A stretch of 33,386 nt of DNA from Thiotrichaceae bacterium (lineage in GTDB: Bacteria; Pseudomonadota; Gammaproteobacteria; Beggiatoales; Beggiatoaceae): assembly GCA_016745055.1 (NCBI GenBank), contig JADGDF010000031.1, positions 1 to 33,386 of the forward strand. The letters run 5' to 3'. The first letter of the stretch is position 1, and the number at the start of each line of letters is the position of its first letter. Positions 18,215 to 27,654 of the stretch are shown here, one piece after another. The position numbers and the translations under genes were made by a program. The notes below the pieces were generated by a model, which worked only from the letters and a program-made list of their open reading frames with translations, was not told the origin of the DNA and searched no databases.

Positions 18215-18379
18215 CTAGATGAGCTTTAAAATATCGACAAATAGCACTCGAATACAAAACAATAATGCGATGGATCCAAAAAGCATATGGCCAATATCAT
18301 TTTCATCGTCCTCACCGTGATAGGTCAGCCCGTGGTAAGCAATAAAGCCAGTAATTAAAACAAAAATATAATCAAGCAT
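18215..18379 (-). CDS. 54-residue membrane protein overlapping the hybrid kinase
   Basis: The start ATG at 18379 overlaps the kinase stop in ATGCTTGA, a translational-coupling arrangement. An upstream in-frame start inside the kinase gene would add 14 polar residues and is less likely. The protein has two membrane helices (about 3-20 and 34-53) joined by an acidic, His-containing loop (YHGLTYHGEDDENDIGH). No family is recognised. The tight coupling suggests it works with the kinase, perhaps as a membrane regulator, but that is inference. Confidence 0.55.
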   Translation of the reverse strand: MLDYIFVLITGFIAYHGLTYHGEDDENDIGHMLFGSIALLFCIRVLFVDILKLI

Positions 18380-21300
18380 AATCTTCTGATTCTGGGATGG
18401 GTGGAGGTAAATGAGGTTCAATTAATTCACAAATGGCTTCTGTATCAAAACTATTGGACAAACTCCGAATTTTTTCAGTAACAGGTTGCAAATTTTTATC
18501 CATTTTTTCAAGAATATCCGCTTCTTCAGTTAGGGCACATACGTCTCCTTTCATGCTTAAGTCAAATAAAGTAGCCAAATGCTCAGAAGGAATCAAATGC
18601 CAATCCAATGTTTCTAAAGGTATTTCTGTAAGTAACATAGGTTGAGTTGCAGACATTAATGATTCGTGAATTGTACTGTAAATCCAGTGTAAATTTAATA
18701 AATGACCAATTGTTTCTAATAGCTCTTCAAAACGAAAAGGTTTAGTCATTAATTTATCGCAGCCTGCTTTTGTCACGACTTGGCTGTGCTCAAAAATACT
18801 GGCAGAAACTGCAATAATAGGTATATTTTGGTAAATTTCAGATTTTCTTATTTCTCGTGTAAATGTAAAACCATCCATGATGGGCATAACCAAATCAGTA
18901 ATCACTAAATCAGGGTTAAGGCGCTTAAGTTGAACTAAACCAACGTTACCATTTTCGGCTTCTATAATTGCAAAGCCCAATGGCGTTAATAAGCTTGTTA
19001 GTACAGCTCTGTTTTCTTTTTTATCATCTACCACTAGAATTTTGCGTGGTTTTCCTTCAAAGCCAGTAATAACGGGTAAAACTTCTTCTTTGACTTGTAA
19101 CAAATTAGAAGCTTCAGGCAGAGGCAAAATCAATTGAAAAACACTTCCTTGCCCAAGTTGGCTTTCAACTGTTAATTTGCCTTGCATCATTTTAACTAAT
19201 TTTAGCGTAATGGATAATCCTAGCCCAGTGCCTTCTGATTTAGCGGTAAAATGATCACCAATTTGGTGAAAAGGTTCAAATATTTTATTTACATTTTCTT
19301 GACTAATACCAACCCCAGTATCTTCTATCCAAAAAAGTAGGTTGCCTTGTTGGTAATCTATTTTAAAAGTTACACCACCTTCTTGAGTAAATTTGACAGC
19401 ATTACCCAGTAAATTCACTAAAATTTGTCGCAATCTTCTTTCATCTACATGAATACCAATAGGTAATTGAGACAGTGGCTTAAAATTAAATGCAATTCCT
19501 TTTTGTTTTGCCCTTTCAATAAAAAGTTCGCTCACATTTTTAATAAATTGACTCAAACGAATCTCTGTTGGATAAAGTTCAATATGTTGAGCTTCTAATT
19601 TAGATAAATCCAAAATGTCGTTAATTAAAGTCAGCAAGTACTGACCATTGCGGTGAATCACATGAATATCTTTTTGTAATTCAGCAGTTAATGCGCTATT
19701 TTGTTTAAGAAGTTGAGTATAGCCTAAGATGGCATTGAGAGGTGTGCGTAGTTCGTGGCTCATATTAGCAAGAAACACACTTTTCGCATGATTTGCTGCA
19801 TCCGCCTTTTCTTTTGCCTGAATTAAAGCTTGTTCATTATGCTTACGTTCAGTGATGTTGCGTATAAAAGTACAAAGATATTCTTTATCATCAAAATTTA
19901 AATACCATCCCGTCACTTCTACTGGAAACAGGCTACCATCTTTACGCTGGTGAGTAGTTTCTAGTAGAAATGATTTGTCTTGTTTAACTTGTTTCCAGAT
20001 ATTACACCATTGTTCTTGCGGAAAATTTGGATCAATATCAGGTATACTCATGGTAAGTAATTCTTCTCGTGTATAACCTAAATCATCACATTCTGCTTGA
20101 TTAATGTAGGATAGTTTACCTTCTGGTGTTATCCATTCTACGACTTCCGGCGCATTTTCTATCACAAACTGTGCTAAACGTAATTCTTTCTCCATTTTTT
20201 TACGTTCAGTAATATCTTGAACAATTCCAAGCATTCGTTGCGGTTTATCTGTTTCATTAAAGAAAACTTCTCCTTGTTCATGTACATAACGTATTTCGCC
20301 TGAAGGCAAAATAATACGATGATCTATCTCATAAGGTACTTTCTCTAATGCTTGGGCAATAGCTTCTTGAACAAGTTGACGATCTTCTGGATAAATAAAA
20401 CTCAGATATTTTTCATAGTTTGGCTCAAATTCATACGGTTCCACACCAAAAATACGAAACACTTCATCCGACCAAAATACTTCATTTGTGTGAATATTCC
20501 ATTCCCAATTGCCAAGATGAGCGACTTGTTGCGATTCTTCTAATCGAGCTTGTTTTTGCTGAAGTTCTAACTCAGCTTGTTTTTGTTTACTAATGTCAAC
20601 ATGCGTGCCAACAAGCCGAACAGGTTTATTTTTCTCATCCCGAATAGCGATTCCTCGTGTCAAAATCCAAACAAGATGCCCTTCCTTGTGTTTCATTCTA
20701 ATTACGTGTTCATATGTATCTATTCGCTGTTCAAGATAATCCTCTACACTTTTCATCGTTTTTTCTAAGTCTTCAGGTAAAACGAGTGCTACATAAGTGT
20801 CAACGTGATTCACTAATTCTTTATCTTGATAGCCTAGTAACTCTTTCCAACGGGGAGACAAATAAAGTTCCTTTGTGACTAAATCCCAATCCCAAAGGCC
20901 ATCACTAGCACCTTTCATAGCCAGTGCAAAACGTTCTTCGCTTTCTTTTAATTGATCTTGAATTTGTTTTTGCTTGGTAATATCAACATGGGTACCAATG
21001 AGTCTCACAGGCTTACCTTGATTATCACGAACAGCAGTACCGCGCGTTAAAATCCAAATCAAATGCCCAGCTTTATGTTGCATTCTAAAGGTATGTTCAT
21101 ATTTATCTATTTTTTGCTCAAAATAATCATTCATTTTTTGAGTGATTTTTTCTAAATCCTCAGGAAAAGTGAGTTGCTGAAAAGTCTCAAGTTTGTTTTG
21201 TACTTCATCATCTGTATAACCTAAAATTCCTTTCCAACGAGGTGAAAGATAAACCTCATTTGTAATTAAATTCCAATCCCATAAACCATCACTAGCACCT

Positions 21301-22286
21301 TTCATTGCAAGTGCAAAACGCTCTTCACTTTCTTTCAATCTTTCTTGCACTTGCTGACGATAGGTCAGTTCTAATTCTAATTTTTTGGTTTGTACTTGTA
21401 ATTCTTCATTTGTCGCAGTGAGTTCTTCAGATTGAGTCTGTAATTCCTCATTTGTAATGGTAAGTTCTTCTGACTGAACGCGTATTTCTCTTTCTAACCT
21501 TGAAAATAAAAGATACATATTAATAAGCAAACCAGTAAGCACACAAAGGTAACTTGCTTTCTTCAATAGATGTGCTGCATCAAACATCGTATCGAATAAA
21601 TGTCCTGAAAAAGACACAAACATCATTTGTGCAATAAAATTGACAATAAGTGAAAGAATTAGCCAATGTTCAAAGTTATTGCTTTGCCAAAGTCCTTTTT
21701 TTAGATGACCAATCAGTGCCATCAAGAAAAAAAAGGCTGGCACTAACTCTTCTGGACGATGAAAAAATAATTCGGGGTAATAAGCGCGAGGTAAAGGCCA
21801 AAATACAAAAAATATGAAACTAGCAAACGTTAATAAACTTACGCCGATATATACTGTTTTTTCAGAAATTCTTCCTACTGGGCCTAATTTATCTTCTCTT
21901 TTCCAAGCTAAATAACTTAACCATAATAAAATAGCTAAAAATATGCGTGAAGCAGTCCAGCTCCAAGGGATTAAAGAAGGAGGAGGAGAGGGAAATAAGT
22001 AGTCAAAAAAAGTGGAAGTCACAATGGCATGATAGCCATCAAGGAAACTTGTGCCCAAAAAACCTGTACCAATAAATAAAAAGCTATTGTCTTTTTTACT
22101 ATAAAAACGGATTAATGCCATCACACCTACAAAAAAGGCTAATATGGTTGCTACAACTTCCATCAAGGTATGTAACTGTTTATCGCCCTTCCAAGGTACC
22201 TCTCGCAACCAATAATAACCAATCAATAATACAATTGTTAAAATAATATAAGTTACAATTCTTTTAAACTTCAAATTATCTGGCAT
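18372..22286 (-). CDS. Hybrid sensor histidine kinase: MASE3-like, four PAS, HisKA, HATPase, receiver
   Basis: This is a large membrane-bound hybrid kinase of 1304 residues from the ATG at 22286; a TTG at 22319 would add 11 residues without a ribosome-binding site. Residues about 8-260 form a seven- or eight-helix sensor resembling MASE3. A coiled coil with repeated QSEELT-TNEELQ follows (about 270-305). Four PAS/PAC units come next (about 320-440, 447-570, 580-697, 702-815), the first two nearly duplicate. HisKA has His844 (SHELRTPLNAILGY). HATPase_c has GNAVKFT, DTGVGIS and GTGLGLS. The receiver domain has Asp1131 (ITDLVMPIMDG) and Lys1182 (MTKPF). The last 100 residues are helical and carry no clear phosphotransfer His. 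Several small-ligand or redox inputs are likely; the cognate output is not visible. The gene overlaps the 54-residue membrane protein downstream. Confidence 0.87.
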   Translation of the reverse strand: MPDNLKFKRIVTYIILTIVLLIGYYWLREVPWKGDKQLHTLMEVVATILAFFVGVMALIRFYSKKDNSFLFIGTGFLGTSFLDGYHAIVTSTFFDYLFPSPPPSLIPWSWTASRIFLAILLWLSYLAWKREDKLGPVGRISEKTVYIGVSLLTFASFIFFVFWPLPRAYYPELFFHRPEELVPAFFFLMALIGHLKKGLWQSNNFEHWLILSLIVNFIAQMMFVSFSGHLFDTMFDAAHLLKKASYLCVLTGLLINMYLLFSRLEREIRVQSEELTITNEELQTQSEELTATNEELQVQTKKLELELTYRQQVQERLKESEERFALAMKGASDGLWDWNLITNEVYLSPRWKGILGYTDDEVQNKLETFQQLTFPEDLEKITQKMNDYFEQKIDKYEHTFRMQHKAGHLIWILTRGTAVRDNQGKPVRLIGTHVDITKQKQIQDQLKESEERFALAMKGASDGLWDWDLVTKELYLSPRWKELLGYQDKELVNHVDTYVALVLPEDLEKTMKSVEDYLEQRIDTYEHVIRMKHKEGHLVWILTRGIAIRDEKNKPVRLVGTHVDISKQKQAELELQQKQARLEESQQVAHLGNWEWNIHTNEVFWSDEVFRIFGVEPYEFEPNYEKYLSFIYPEDRQLVQEAIAQALEKVPYEIDHRIILPSGEIRYVHEQGEVFFNETDKPQRMLGIVQDITERKKMEKELRLAQFVIENAPEVVEWITPEGKLSYINQAECDDLGYTREELLTMSIPDIDPNFPQEQWCNIWKQVKQDKSFLLETTHQRKDGSLFPVEVTGWYLNFDDKEYLCTFIRNITERKHNEQALIQAKEKADAANHAKSVFLANMSHELRTPLNAILGYTQLLKQNSALTAELQKDIHVIHRNGQYLLTLINDILDLSKLEAQHIELYPTEIRLSQFIKNVSELFIERAKQKGIAFNFKPLSQLPIGIHVDERRLRQILVNLLGNAVKFTQEGGVTFKIDYQQGNLLFWIEDTGVGISQENVNKIFEPFHQIGDHFTAKSEGTGLGLSITLKLVKMMQGKLTVESQLGQGSVFQLILPLPEASNLLQVKEEVLPVITGFEGKPRKILVVDDKKENRAVLTSLLTPLGFAIIEAENGNVGLVQLKRLNPDLVITDLVMPIMDGFTFTREIRKSEIYQNIPIIAVSASIFEHSQVVTKAGCDKLMTKPFRFEELLETIGHLLNLHWIYSTIHESLMSATQPMLLTEIPLETLDWHLIPSEHLATLFDLSMKGDVCALTEEADILEKMDKNLQPVTEKIRSLSNSFDTEAICELIEPHLPPPIPESEDYA
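20580..21335 (-). repeat. Tandem duplication of a PAS/PAC unit inside the kinase
   Basis: Two consecutive units of 387 bases (20949-21335 and about 20580-20948) encode near-identical PAS/PAC domains. Both start KESEERFALAMKGASDGLWD and share YLSPRWK, LPEDLEK-type, GHL-WILTRG and RL-GTHVDI segments. Conservation extends to the DNA level, so the duplication is relatively recent or kept alike by gene conversion. Confidence 0.75.
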
Positions 22287-22511
22287 GTAGGTTTGCTCTA
22301 AAAATAAAACTGTCTTCAAAGGGAAGTTAGGTCAATATTTTAATTTTTCAACAGACTTAGGCCAAGCAACTTATATAAATTAGATGGCAGATAAAATAAA
22401 TTTTTCTGAAATGAAGCAGGTAATGCTAGGCAAACCAACTTCTTTTTATTGTAATCATGCGCCTGTCAATACACCTACACACAAATTCATTATTATCTCA
22501 ATACGCTTATT

Positions 22512-22520
22512 TGATATAAT
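22512..22520 (+). promoter_or_regulatory. Candidate extended -10 promoter of lptD
   Basis: TGATATAAT is a perfect TATAAT preceded by the TGn extension, about 50 bases before the lptD start. No good -35 box is seen, which is acceptable for extended -10 promoters. Confidence 0.45.
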
Positions 22521-22570
22521 CAAACTTGGAAGCGCATTATGATTAAATTCACTTTACATTTTTTACCCTT

Positions 22571-24766
22571 ATGAAACAAGTCAATATGATACGTTGGGTT
22601 ATTATTATTTACCTGGGACTAAATTTGCCTCTCAGTGCAGAAGAATTTTGTCAATCAACGACAAAAATGGCGCCATCTCCCCCTGATTTGCCACCAGTTG
22701 AAGCAAATTCTGTACAAATTTTTGCAGATTATGCACGTGCCACAGAACAACAAGGTGTTTTAAAATTTACAGGCAATGTGACTTTACAAAAAGAACAACA
22801 AATTTTAAATTCTGAAATTCTGCTTTATGACCGTAATCAAGATAAAGTGAATATCGAAAGTGATTTTACTCTATGGGATGACACGTATATATTACAGGGT
22901 GAAAATTTACAACTGCATAATAGGGAAATGGGGGAGATTTTAAATGGCTACTACTGGTTATTGGGTCAAGGAGGACATGGTCAATCCACTAAAGTCATCC
23001 GTAAAGACAAAAATATTCTCTATTTAGAAAATGCTTCCTACACAACGTGTGAACCTAACAAGGAAATTTGGCGCTTAGAAAGTGAAAATACAACTTTAAA
23101 TAAGGCTGAAGCAGAAGGGGTTTCCAGAAATGTAACCCTAAAATTGTTTGATGTACCTATTTTTTACACCCCTTATTTATCTTTTCCCCTCAATGATGCC
23201 AGAAAAAGTGGCATACTTGCGCCCAGCATCGGTAGTTCAAATGAAGTTGGCGTAGAATTTAGCCTCCCTTACTATTTTAATCTTGCCCCAAATTATGACG
23301 CAACCTTAACCCCTAGAGTGATGACTCGACGAGGGGTGATGCTGCAAGGCGAATTTCGTTATTTAACACAACAAACTGGCGGACGGTTGCAAGCCGAATA
23401 TTTACCAAAAGATCGCGCTTTAGATGAAGATCGCTCTTCTATTACGTTTCAACATAGTGGACAAGTAGTAGGAAGTTTGTTTGCCGATATTAATTACAAT
23501 TACGTTTCTGATAACCAATATTTTGAAGAATTAGGCAATAATTTGACAATGGCCAGCGTCACCCATTTAGAACGTCGCGCTGATTTGACATATTGGGGAG
23601 CGGGTTGGTCATTATTGGGTCGAGTTCAGCGTTTTCAAACTTTAGATATCAATCCGGCAGCACATCCTTATCAACGTATGCCTCAGCTTTTATTTAAAAC
23701 GCATTTGCCGGAAAGAAATAAGCAGTTTAATTATGGTTTACAGGCTGAAGCCGTGCGTTTTGACCATGAAAGTCTTTTGGAAAAGCCAGTAGGCAACCGT
23801 TTTGATCTAGTCGCAGAACTTAGCCATCCTTGGCACACACCAGGCACTTTTTTAACCCCTAAAGTTACTTTACGTCATACCCGCTACGATTTACAAGAGG
23901 TTACACCTGGCATCAACGACAGTCCAAGTCGCAATACCTTTACCTTTAGTACAGATACAGGTTTATTTTTTGAAAAAAACACTAAATTATTTAATACCGC
24001 CTTAGTTCAAACCTTAGAACCTCGTTTATTTTACCGTTACACGCCTTATAAAGACCAAAGTGATATTCCGGTGTTTGATACCGATCGTTTTGATTTATCC
24101 TACTACCAATTATTCCGAGAAAATTCTTTTAATGGCACGGATCGTATAGATGATGGCCATCAAATGAGCGTTGCTTTAAGTTCTCGTTTTTTTCAAGAAA
24201 CAACCGGTGCTGAGCGCTTTCGTGTCAGCATTGGACAAATTATGTATTTTCGAGACCGAGAAGTGATTTTACCAGATGAAGAAATTGACACTGATAAAAC
24301 GTCGCCCATTGTCATAGAACTCGCTTCACAATTTGCAGATAATTGGTATGCTGCAACAACCTTTCACTATGACACACATGATAAACAAACAGAACATAGT
24401 ATGTTACGCTTGCGCTATCATCAAGATAGTCAACACTTAGTCAATGCTTCTTATCGTTTGCGAGATGGAAAATTAGAACAAACTGACTTATCAACGTATT
24501 GGGGAATAGGTCAGCATTGGAATGCCATTGGACGTTGGAATTACTCGCTGCGTCAACGCAAAGATATTGAAGCATTTGTGGGAGTAGAATACGACAGTTG
24601 TTGTTGGGCAACTCGTTTAGTCATGCGACGCTATTTAAATAATATTGAAGGTGAATACAACAATGGTATTTATTTACAATTTTATCTAAAAGGATTAGGT
24701 GGACTTGGTAAAAAAGCAGATACTTTGTTAGAAGAAAGTATTCCAGGCTTTGTTGAGCGATTTTAA
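22571..24766 (+). CDS. lptD: LPS-assembly outer-membrane protein LptD
   Basis: LptD, with LptE, inserts lipopolysaccharide into the outer leaflet of the outer membrane. This copy is complete at 731 residues: a signal peptide (about 1-23), an N-terminal OstA/jellyroll domain (about 45-185, with LKFTGNVTLQ and ILYLENASYTTC) and a C-terminal beta-barrel starting with VPIFYTPYLSFPLNDARKSG (near residue 200). The four cysteines used for the two inter-domain disulfides in E. coli are all present: Cys27, Cys160, Cys677 and Cys678 (DSCCWATRL). The gene stands alone; the usual neighbour surA does not follow within the window. It converges on rpsU, and bepA, whose E. coli product promotes LptD maturation, lies about 600 bases beyond the stop on the other strand. 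Confidence 0.95.
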   Translation: MKQVNMIRWVIIIYLGLNLPLSAEEFCQSTTKMAPSPPDLPPVEANSVQIFADYARATEQQGVLKFTGNVTLQKEQQILNSEILLYDRNQDKVNIESDFTLWDDTYILQGENLQLHNREMGEILNGYYWLLGQGGHGQSTKVIRKDKNILYLENASYTTCEPNKEIWRLESENTTLNKAEAEGVSRNVTLKLFDVPIFYTPYLSFPLNDARKSGILAPSIGSSNEVGVEFSLPYYFNLAPNYDATLTPRVMTRRGVMLQGEFRYLTQQTGGRLQAEYLPKDRALDEDRSSITFQHSGQVVGSLFADINYNYVSDNQYFEELGNNLTMASVTHLERRADLTYWGAGWSLLGRVQRFQTLDINPAAHPYQRMPQLLFKTHLPERNKQFNYGLQAEAVRFDHESLLEKPVGNRFDLVAELSHPWHTPGTFLTPKVTLRHTRYDLQEVTPGINDSPSRNTFTFSTDTGLFFEKNTKLFNTALVQTLEPRLFYRYTPYKDQSDIPVFDTDRFDLSYYQLFRENSFNGTDRIDDGHQMSVALSSRFFQETTGAERFRVSIGQIMYFRDREVILPDEEIDTDKTSPIVIELASQFADNWYAATTFHYDTHDKQTEHSMLRLRYHQDSQHLVNASYRLRDGKLEQTDLSTYWGIGQHWNAIGRWNYSLRQRKDIEAFVGVEYDSCCWATRLVMRRYLNNIEGEYNNGIYLQFYLKGLGGLGKKADTLLEESIPGFVERF

Positions 24767-24776
24767 TTTTAAAATT

Positions 24777-24806
24777 GCCTCAGAGATAGGCAGAAACCTC
24801 TGAGGT
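24777..24806 (-). terminator. Hairpin between lptD and rpsU
   Basis: The arms cctcagag and ctctgagg are separated by a 12-base loop. On the minus strand the AT-rich aattttaaaatt follows, so it can terminate rpsU about 50 bases after its stop. On the plus strand no T run follows. A cctcagaggt palindrome of this type may also be a dispersed repeat. Confidence 0.5.
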
Positions 24807-24853
24807 GCTCCCCACGCACTGTGCATCAATGCGCTTAAAACTTACTATGAAAA

Positions 24854-25090
24854 TTATGAGCTCATTGCTGGCGTGTTATAAGTACGATCTTTTCTCAGCG
24901 TTTCACGTGACACTTTTTTCAAATGACGTTTTACCGCAGCCGCCGCCTTTCGTTTACGGATAGCGGTAGGTTTTTCGTAAAATTCTCGTCTATGCACTTC
25001 GGCTAAAATACCTGCTTTTTCGCAGGAACGTTTAAAACGGCGCATTGCCACATCAAAAGGTTCATTTTCTTTAATTTGGATACCAGGCAT
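24854..25090 (-). CDS. rpsU: 30S ribosomal protein S21
   Basis: S21 is a small basic protein of the 30S subunit needed for efficient initiation. It is recognised along its length: [20 protein letters not shown] (8-27), [13 protein letters not shown] (30-42), then a Lys/Arg-rich helix. It has 78 residues, slightly longer than the 71 of E. coli because of a short YNTPAMSS tail. GGAG lies 12 bases before the ATG. In E. coli rpsU leads the operon with dnaG and rpoD. Here neither follows, so the operon is broken up, as in several other gammaproteobacteria. Confidence 0.96.
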   Translation of the reverse strand: MPGIQIKENEPFDVAMRRFKRSCEKAGILAEVHRREFYEKPTAIRKRKAAAAVKRHLKKVSRETLRKDRTYNTPAMSS

Positions 25091-25166
25091 CGAAGGCTCT
25101 TACTCCTTTAAGTGATGGTTGAAACAATCTATTTTAAAAACAAAATAAGTAAAAATTTTAGTTTTC

Positions 25167-25352
25167 TTGCGCTAAAATTATATTTTATATAATCTTTAAC
25201 CATATTTTTAAGATATTAAAAATAGTAACCTGCGAACAAATAACTTTGTCAACTAAAACTTTTATTATACCATGCTTGAAAGTGTTCTATCTTACCTATT
25301 TTTAAGTTTTTTCTTGCAGCATTCCTGTAAATCTTACAAGCTGCTTTTTTCT
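25167..25352 (+). ncRNA. Possible intergenic small RNA between rpsU and bepA
   Basis: A plus-strand promoter candidate (TTGCGC at 25167-25172, 15-base spacer, TATAAT at 25188-25193) is followed about 125 bases later by a hairpin at 25316-25344 (gcagc/gctgc and tgtaa/ttaca arms) and a TTTTTTCTT run. Both flanking genes are on the minus strand, so this plus-oriented terminator has no known client. A transcript of roughly 150 bases is predicted. This is a guess from signals only, and the region is generally AT-rich. Confidence 0.3.
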
Positions 25353-25353
25353 T
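25316..25353 (+). terminator. Plus-strand Rho-independent terminator candidate
   Basis: The stem gcagc-tgtaa/ttaca-gctgc has an internal loop (attcc opposite a), followed directly by ttttttctt. It lies just beyond the bepA stop, but its T tract is on the wrong strand to serve bepA. Confidence 0.45.
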
Positions 25354-25364
25354 AAAATAGAGGC

Positions 25365-26810
25365 TTATTTGCGTTGATCAGATTTGTCAGGATTTTCTCT
25401 TTCATGTAACTTCTGCTTAAGCTGTTTGAAACGCGCTTCTATTCGAGAGGCAAGGTAAAAATCAACGGCTTTTAATTTACGTGCTTGTTCAAGCTGTTCA
25501 ACTGCAAGTCCTAGCTCTCCTTGCAAGTAGTGATATTCTGCCATTGCCAGATGAAATTCTGCGGGAGATCCAAGTTGTTGATTTGTCTTGGCCAGCAAAT
25601 GGTAATATTCAGGATGTATATGCCGAAACTTTGGCATAATTGCTAATAAGCTTTTTGCTTTTTTGATCTGCTTATTTTGCAATAAATAGTGGGCATAATT
25701 TAAAGTCAATAATTGATCACCTGGGTAAATTTTTAGCGCTTCTTCATAAATTTGCATTGTTTTAGCAGAATCTTTATTTAACCAAGCCAACTTTGCTTGC
25801 AATACACGGTAAGTTGTACGGTCAGTATCATTTTCAATTAGCCACTTTAATTGTGATTGGACATCGGCTGTTTGATTACTTTCTAAGTTTGCTAACACCA
25901 AGGCATAACGCATTGCACGTTCATCCCGATAACGTCCTTCTTTTAGCAATAATTGCAATTTTTTAATCAATTTGGGGTGATTATGCTCTAATTCTACTAA
26001 GAGTTTAGCTTTCATCAGATGATACAAAACTTCATCTTCAATCACACTATGTTGATATTTTTCAGCCCGATCACGAGATTCTGCAATTCGATTGATGGTG
26101 ACGGGGTGCGAACGTAGAAGTTCAGGAATATTTTTACCGCCACCAAAGCGAGTCGCTTCATGCATGCGTTCAAAAAAACCAGGCATATGTCTTGGATCGA
26201 AGCCAGAATTTGCAAGCAGTTGCATACCAATGCGATCTGCTTCTTTTTCATGAGCACGGGTAAAATTCAATTGTATCTGTATACCACCTGCAGCAACCGC
26301 TGCCACAGCAGCCTGAGCAACATCTGGATTACTCCCGCCTAAAAGGAATGCAGCGACAGCTGTTGCCACTAATAAAGGCAAGGAGCTGGTTGTGCCTTCA
26401 ATGGTTCTAGCAATATGCCGTTGAGTAACATGAGCAATTTCATGGGCTAATACAGAGGCTAACTCACCTTCTGTATGCGTGGTAAAAATTAAGCCACTAT
26501 GTACACCAATATAGCCACCAGGGACAGCAAACGCATTGATACTTGGTTCATTAACGACGAAAAAATGGAAATTTTGGGCAGGAGAATCACTATAAGCAAC
26601 TAATTTGTTACCCAAATAATTGATGTACTGATTAATTTCAACATCTTCAGCCACACTCGCTTGCTTTTTAAACTCTTGAAAGAACTCTTCTCCAATTTTC
26701 TTCTCTTCTTCAAGCGACATCACTGTACTTGCTGATGTACCCATGTCAGGCAAATCAATGGCCATCGCGGATGAATGCCAAATGAACAATAATATAAACC
26801 AATATCGCAT
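25365..26810 (-). CDS. bepA: Periplasmic M48 metalloprotease/chaperone BepA
   Basis: BepA is a periplasmic zinc protease and chaperone that assists or degrades outer-membrane proteins, notably LptD, stalled at the BAM complex. The 481 residues are close to E. coli BepA (487). A signal peptide (1-17) precedes an M48 domain with the zinc motif HEIAH (123-127) and the third ligand in HEKEAD (186-191). The segment LRSHP near residue 232 carries the His that in BepA restrains the active site. The C-terminal half (about 265-470) consists of TPR helices. AAGGA lies before the ATG. The proximity of lptD and bepA in one window may be chance, but it fits their known partnership. Confidence 0.9.
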   Translation of the reverse strand: MRYWFILLFIWHSSAMAIDLPDMGTSASTVMSLEEEKKIGEEFFQEFKKQASVAEDVEINQYINYLGNKLVAYSDSPAQNFHFFVVNEPSINAFAVPGGYIGVHSGLIFTTHTEGELASVLAHEIAHVTQRHIARTIEGTTSSLPLLVATAVAAFLLGGSNPDVAQAAVAAVAAGGIQIQLNFTRAHEKEADRIGMQLLANSGFDPRHMPGFFERMHEATRFGGGKNIPELLRSHPVTINRIAESRDRAEKYQHSVIEDEVLYHLMKAKLLVELEHNHPKLIKKLQLLLKEGRYRDERAMRYALVLANLESNQTADVQSQLKWLIENDTDRTTYRVLQAKLAWLNKDSAKTMQIYEEALKIYPGDQLLTLNYAHYLLQNKQIKKAKSLLAIMPKFRHIHPEYYHLLAKTNQQLGSPAEFHLAMAEYHYLQGELGLAVEQLEQARKLKAVDFYLASRIEARFKQLKQKLHERENPDKSDQRK

Positions 26811-27179
26811 AATTTTTCCTTGTTGTTATCTACTATGCATAAGTTTAATATAAATTTTGTTGGTCAGTATGGTTTTGGCAGGATTAATACTCTTCTGGTA
26901 ATAACAAGGTTTTAACTATTGATGATTTTTGTGTTACTAGCATTGAATTTAGGGTATTAAGGGACAACAAGCCGTTATTAGAATATAAATCTAAATACAA
27001 TTTATAGGTTGGAGATATCACCATCTAGTGCTTTAGGAAAGGCAACTCAAAAATTCATATGCCTTTCAATCTTAGTAAGACCATCGTGGTGAAATATATT
27101 GAATATACTGATTTTCTTACAGCTAGCCCGCTGGTTGGGCTTCAATTTATCTTATTAAGCTGTAATTCAATCTACTTAA
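26811..27179. other. Intergenic spacer upstream of bepA
   Basis: No gene is visible in this 369-base AT-rich stretch. It should hold the bepA promoter near 26830-26880 on the minus strand. A short hairpin (agccc/gggct, 27125-27141) lies near the end of the leftward exported-protein gene, without a convincing T tract. Confidence 0.45.
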
Positions 27180-27641
27180 CTAATCGATTTCCACTGATTT
27201 TTCTTGTATGCGTCTAAAAGCTCGGAATGTATCTTGCCAAAAGGTAGCATTACCTTCTTTTTGAATTTTTAAATTAACATAGGCTTGTACTGCGGCATTT
27301 TCAGTACTTTCAGTCCTTAAAATATCGTTAGCTGCCTCTTGAAGTTCAGTATCTTGCCCTGCTTTATCAGCTTCTACTGTATGAAACAAACCAATCACTT
27401 TGGTAATATCCTCAGTCACGGATTGAAGTTGTGCTGTAGTAATTTGCGATTGTGAATCGGCTTTTTCAGCCTCAATTGCTGCAAGCAAAGCAACTTGTTC
27501 AGCCTCATCAACTTCTGAATCTATGGCTTCTTGGATGACCATGCGCATTGCTGTTTGATCAATTTCTTCTGCCGTTTCAGCAAAACAAATTTGAATACTG
27601 ACAATACCCATGATTAAAACCGACAATAAATTCTTCAACAT
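27180..27641 (-). CDS. Small exported helical protein, hypothetical
   Basis: The ATG at 27641 is preferred because GAGGAA lies upstream; an earlier in-frame start would place 12 residues inside porB and bury the signal peptide. The 153-residue product has a signal peptide (1-21, cleavage before ETAEEI). The mature part is acidic, almost wholly alpha-helical and Ala/Glu/Gln-rich (EAEQVALLAAIEAEKAD), ending with a more basic segment (FWQDTFRAFRRIQEK). No family is recognised. It follows porB after 13 bases and is probably co-transcribed, although an exported protein has no obvious role with a cytoplasmic oxidoreductase. Confidence 0.6.
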   Translation of the reverse strand: MLKNLLSVLIMGIVSIQICFAETAEEIDQTAMRMVIQEAIDSEVDEAEQVALLAAIEAEKADSQSQITTAQLQSVTEDITKVIGLFHTVEADKAGQDTELQEAANDILRTESTENAAVQAYVNLKIQKEGNATFWQDTFRAFRRIQEKSVEID

Positions 27642-27654
27642 GATTAATTCCTCG

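Noticed and set aside
20580..21335. Tandem repeat considered as a mobile element or assembly artefact
   Set aside because: It is in frame, encodes complete PAS/PAC domains and the units differ by many substitutions, so it is a true domain duplication.
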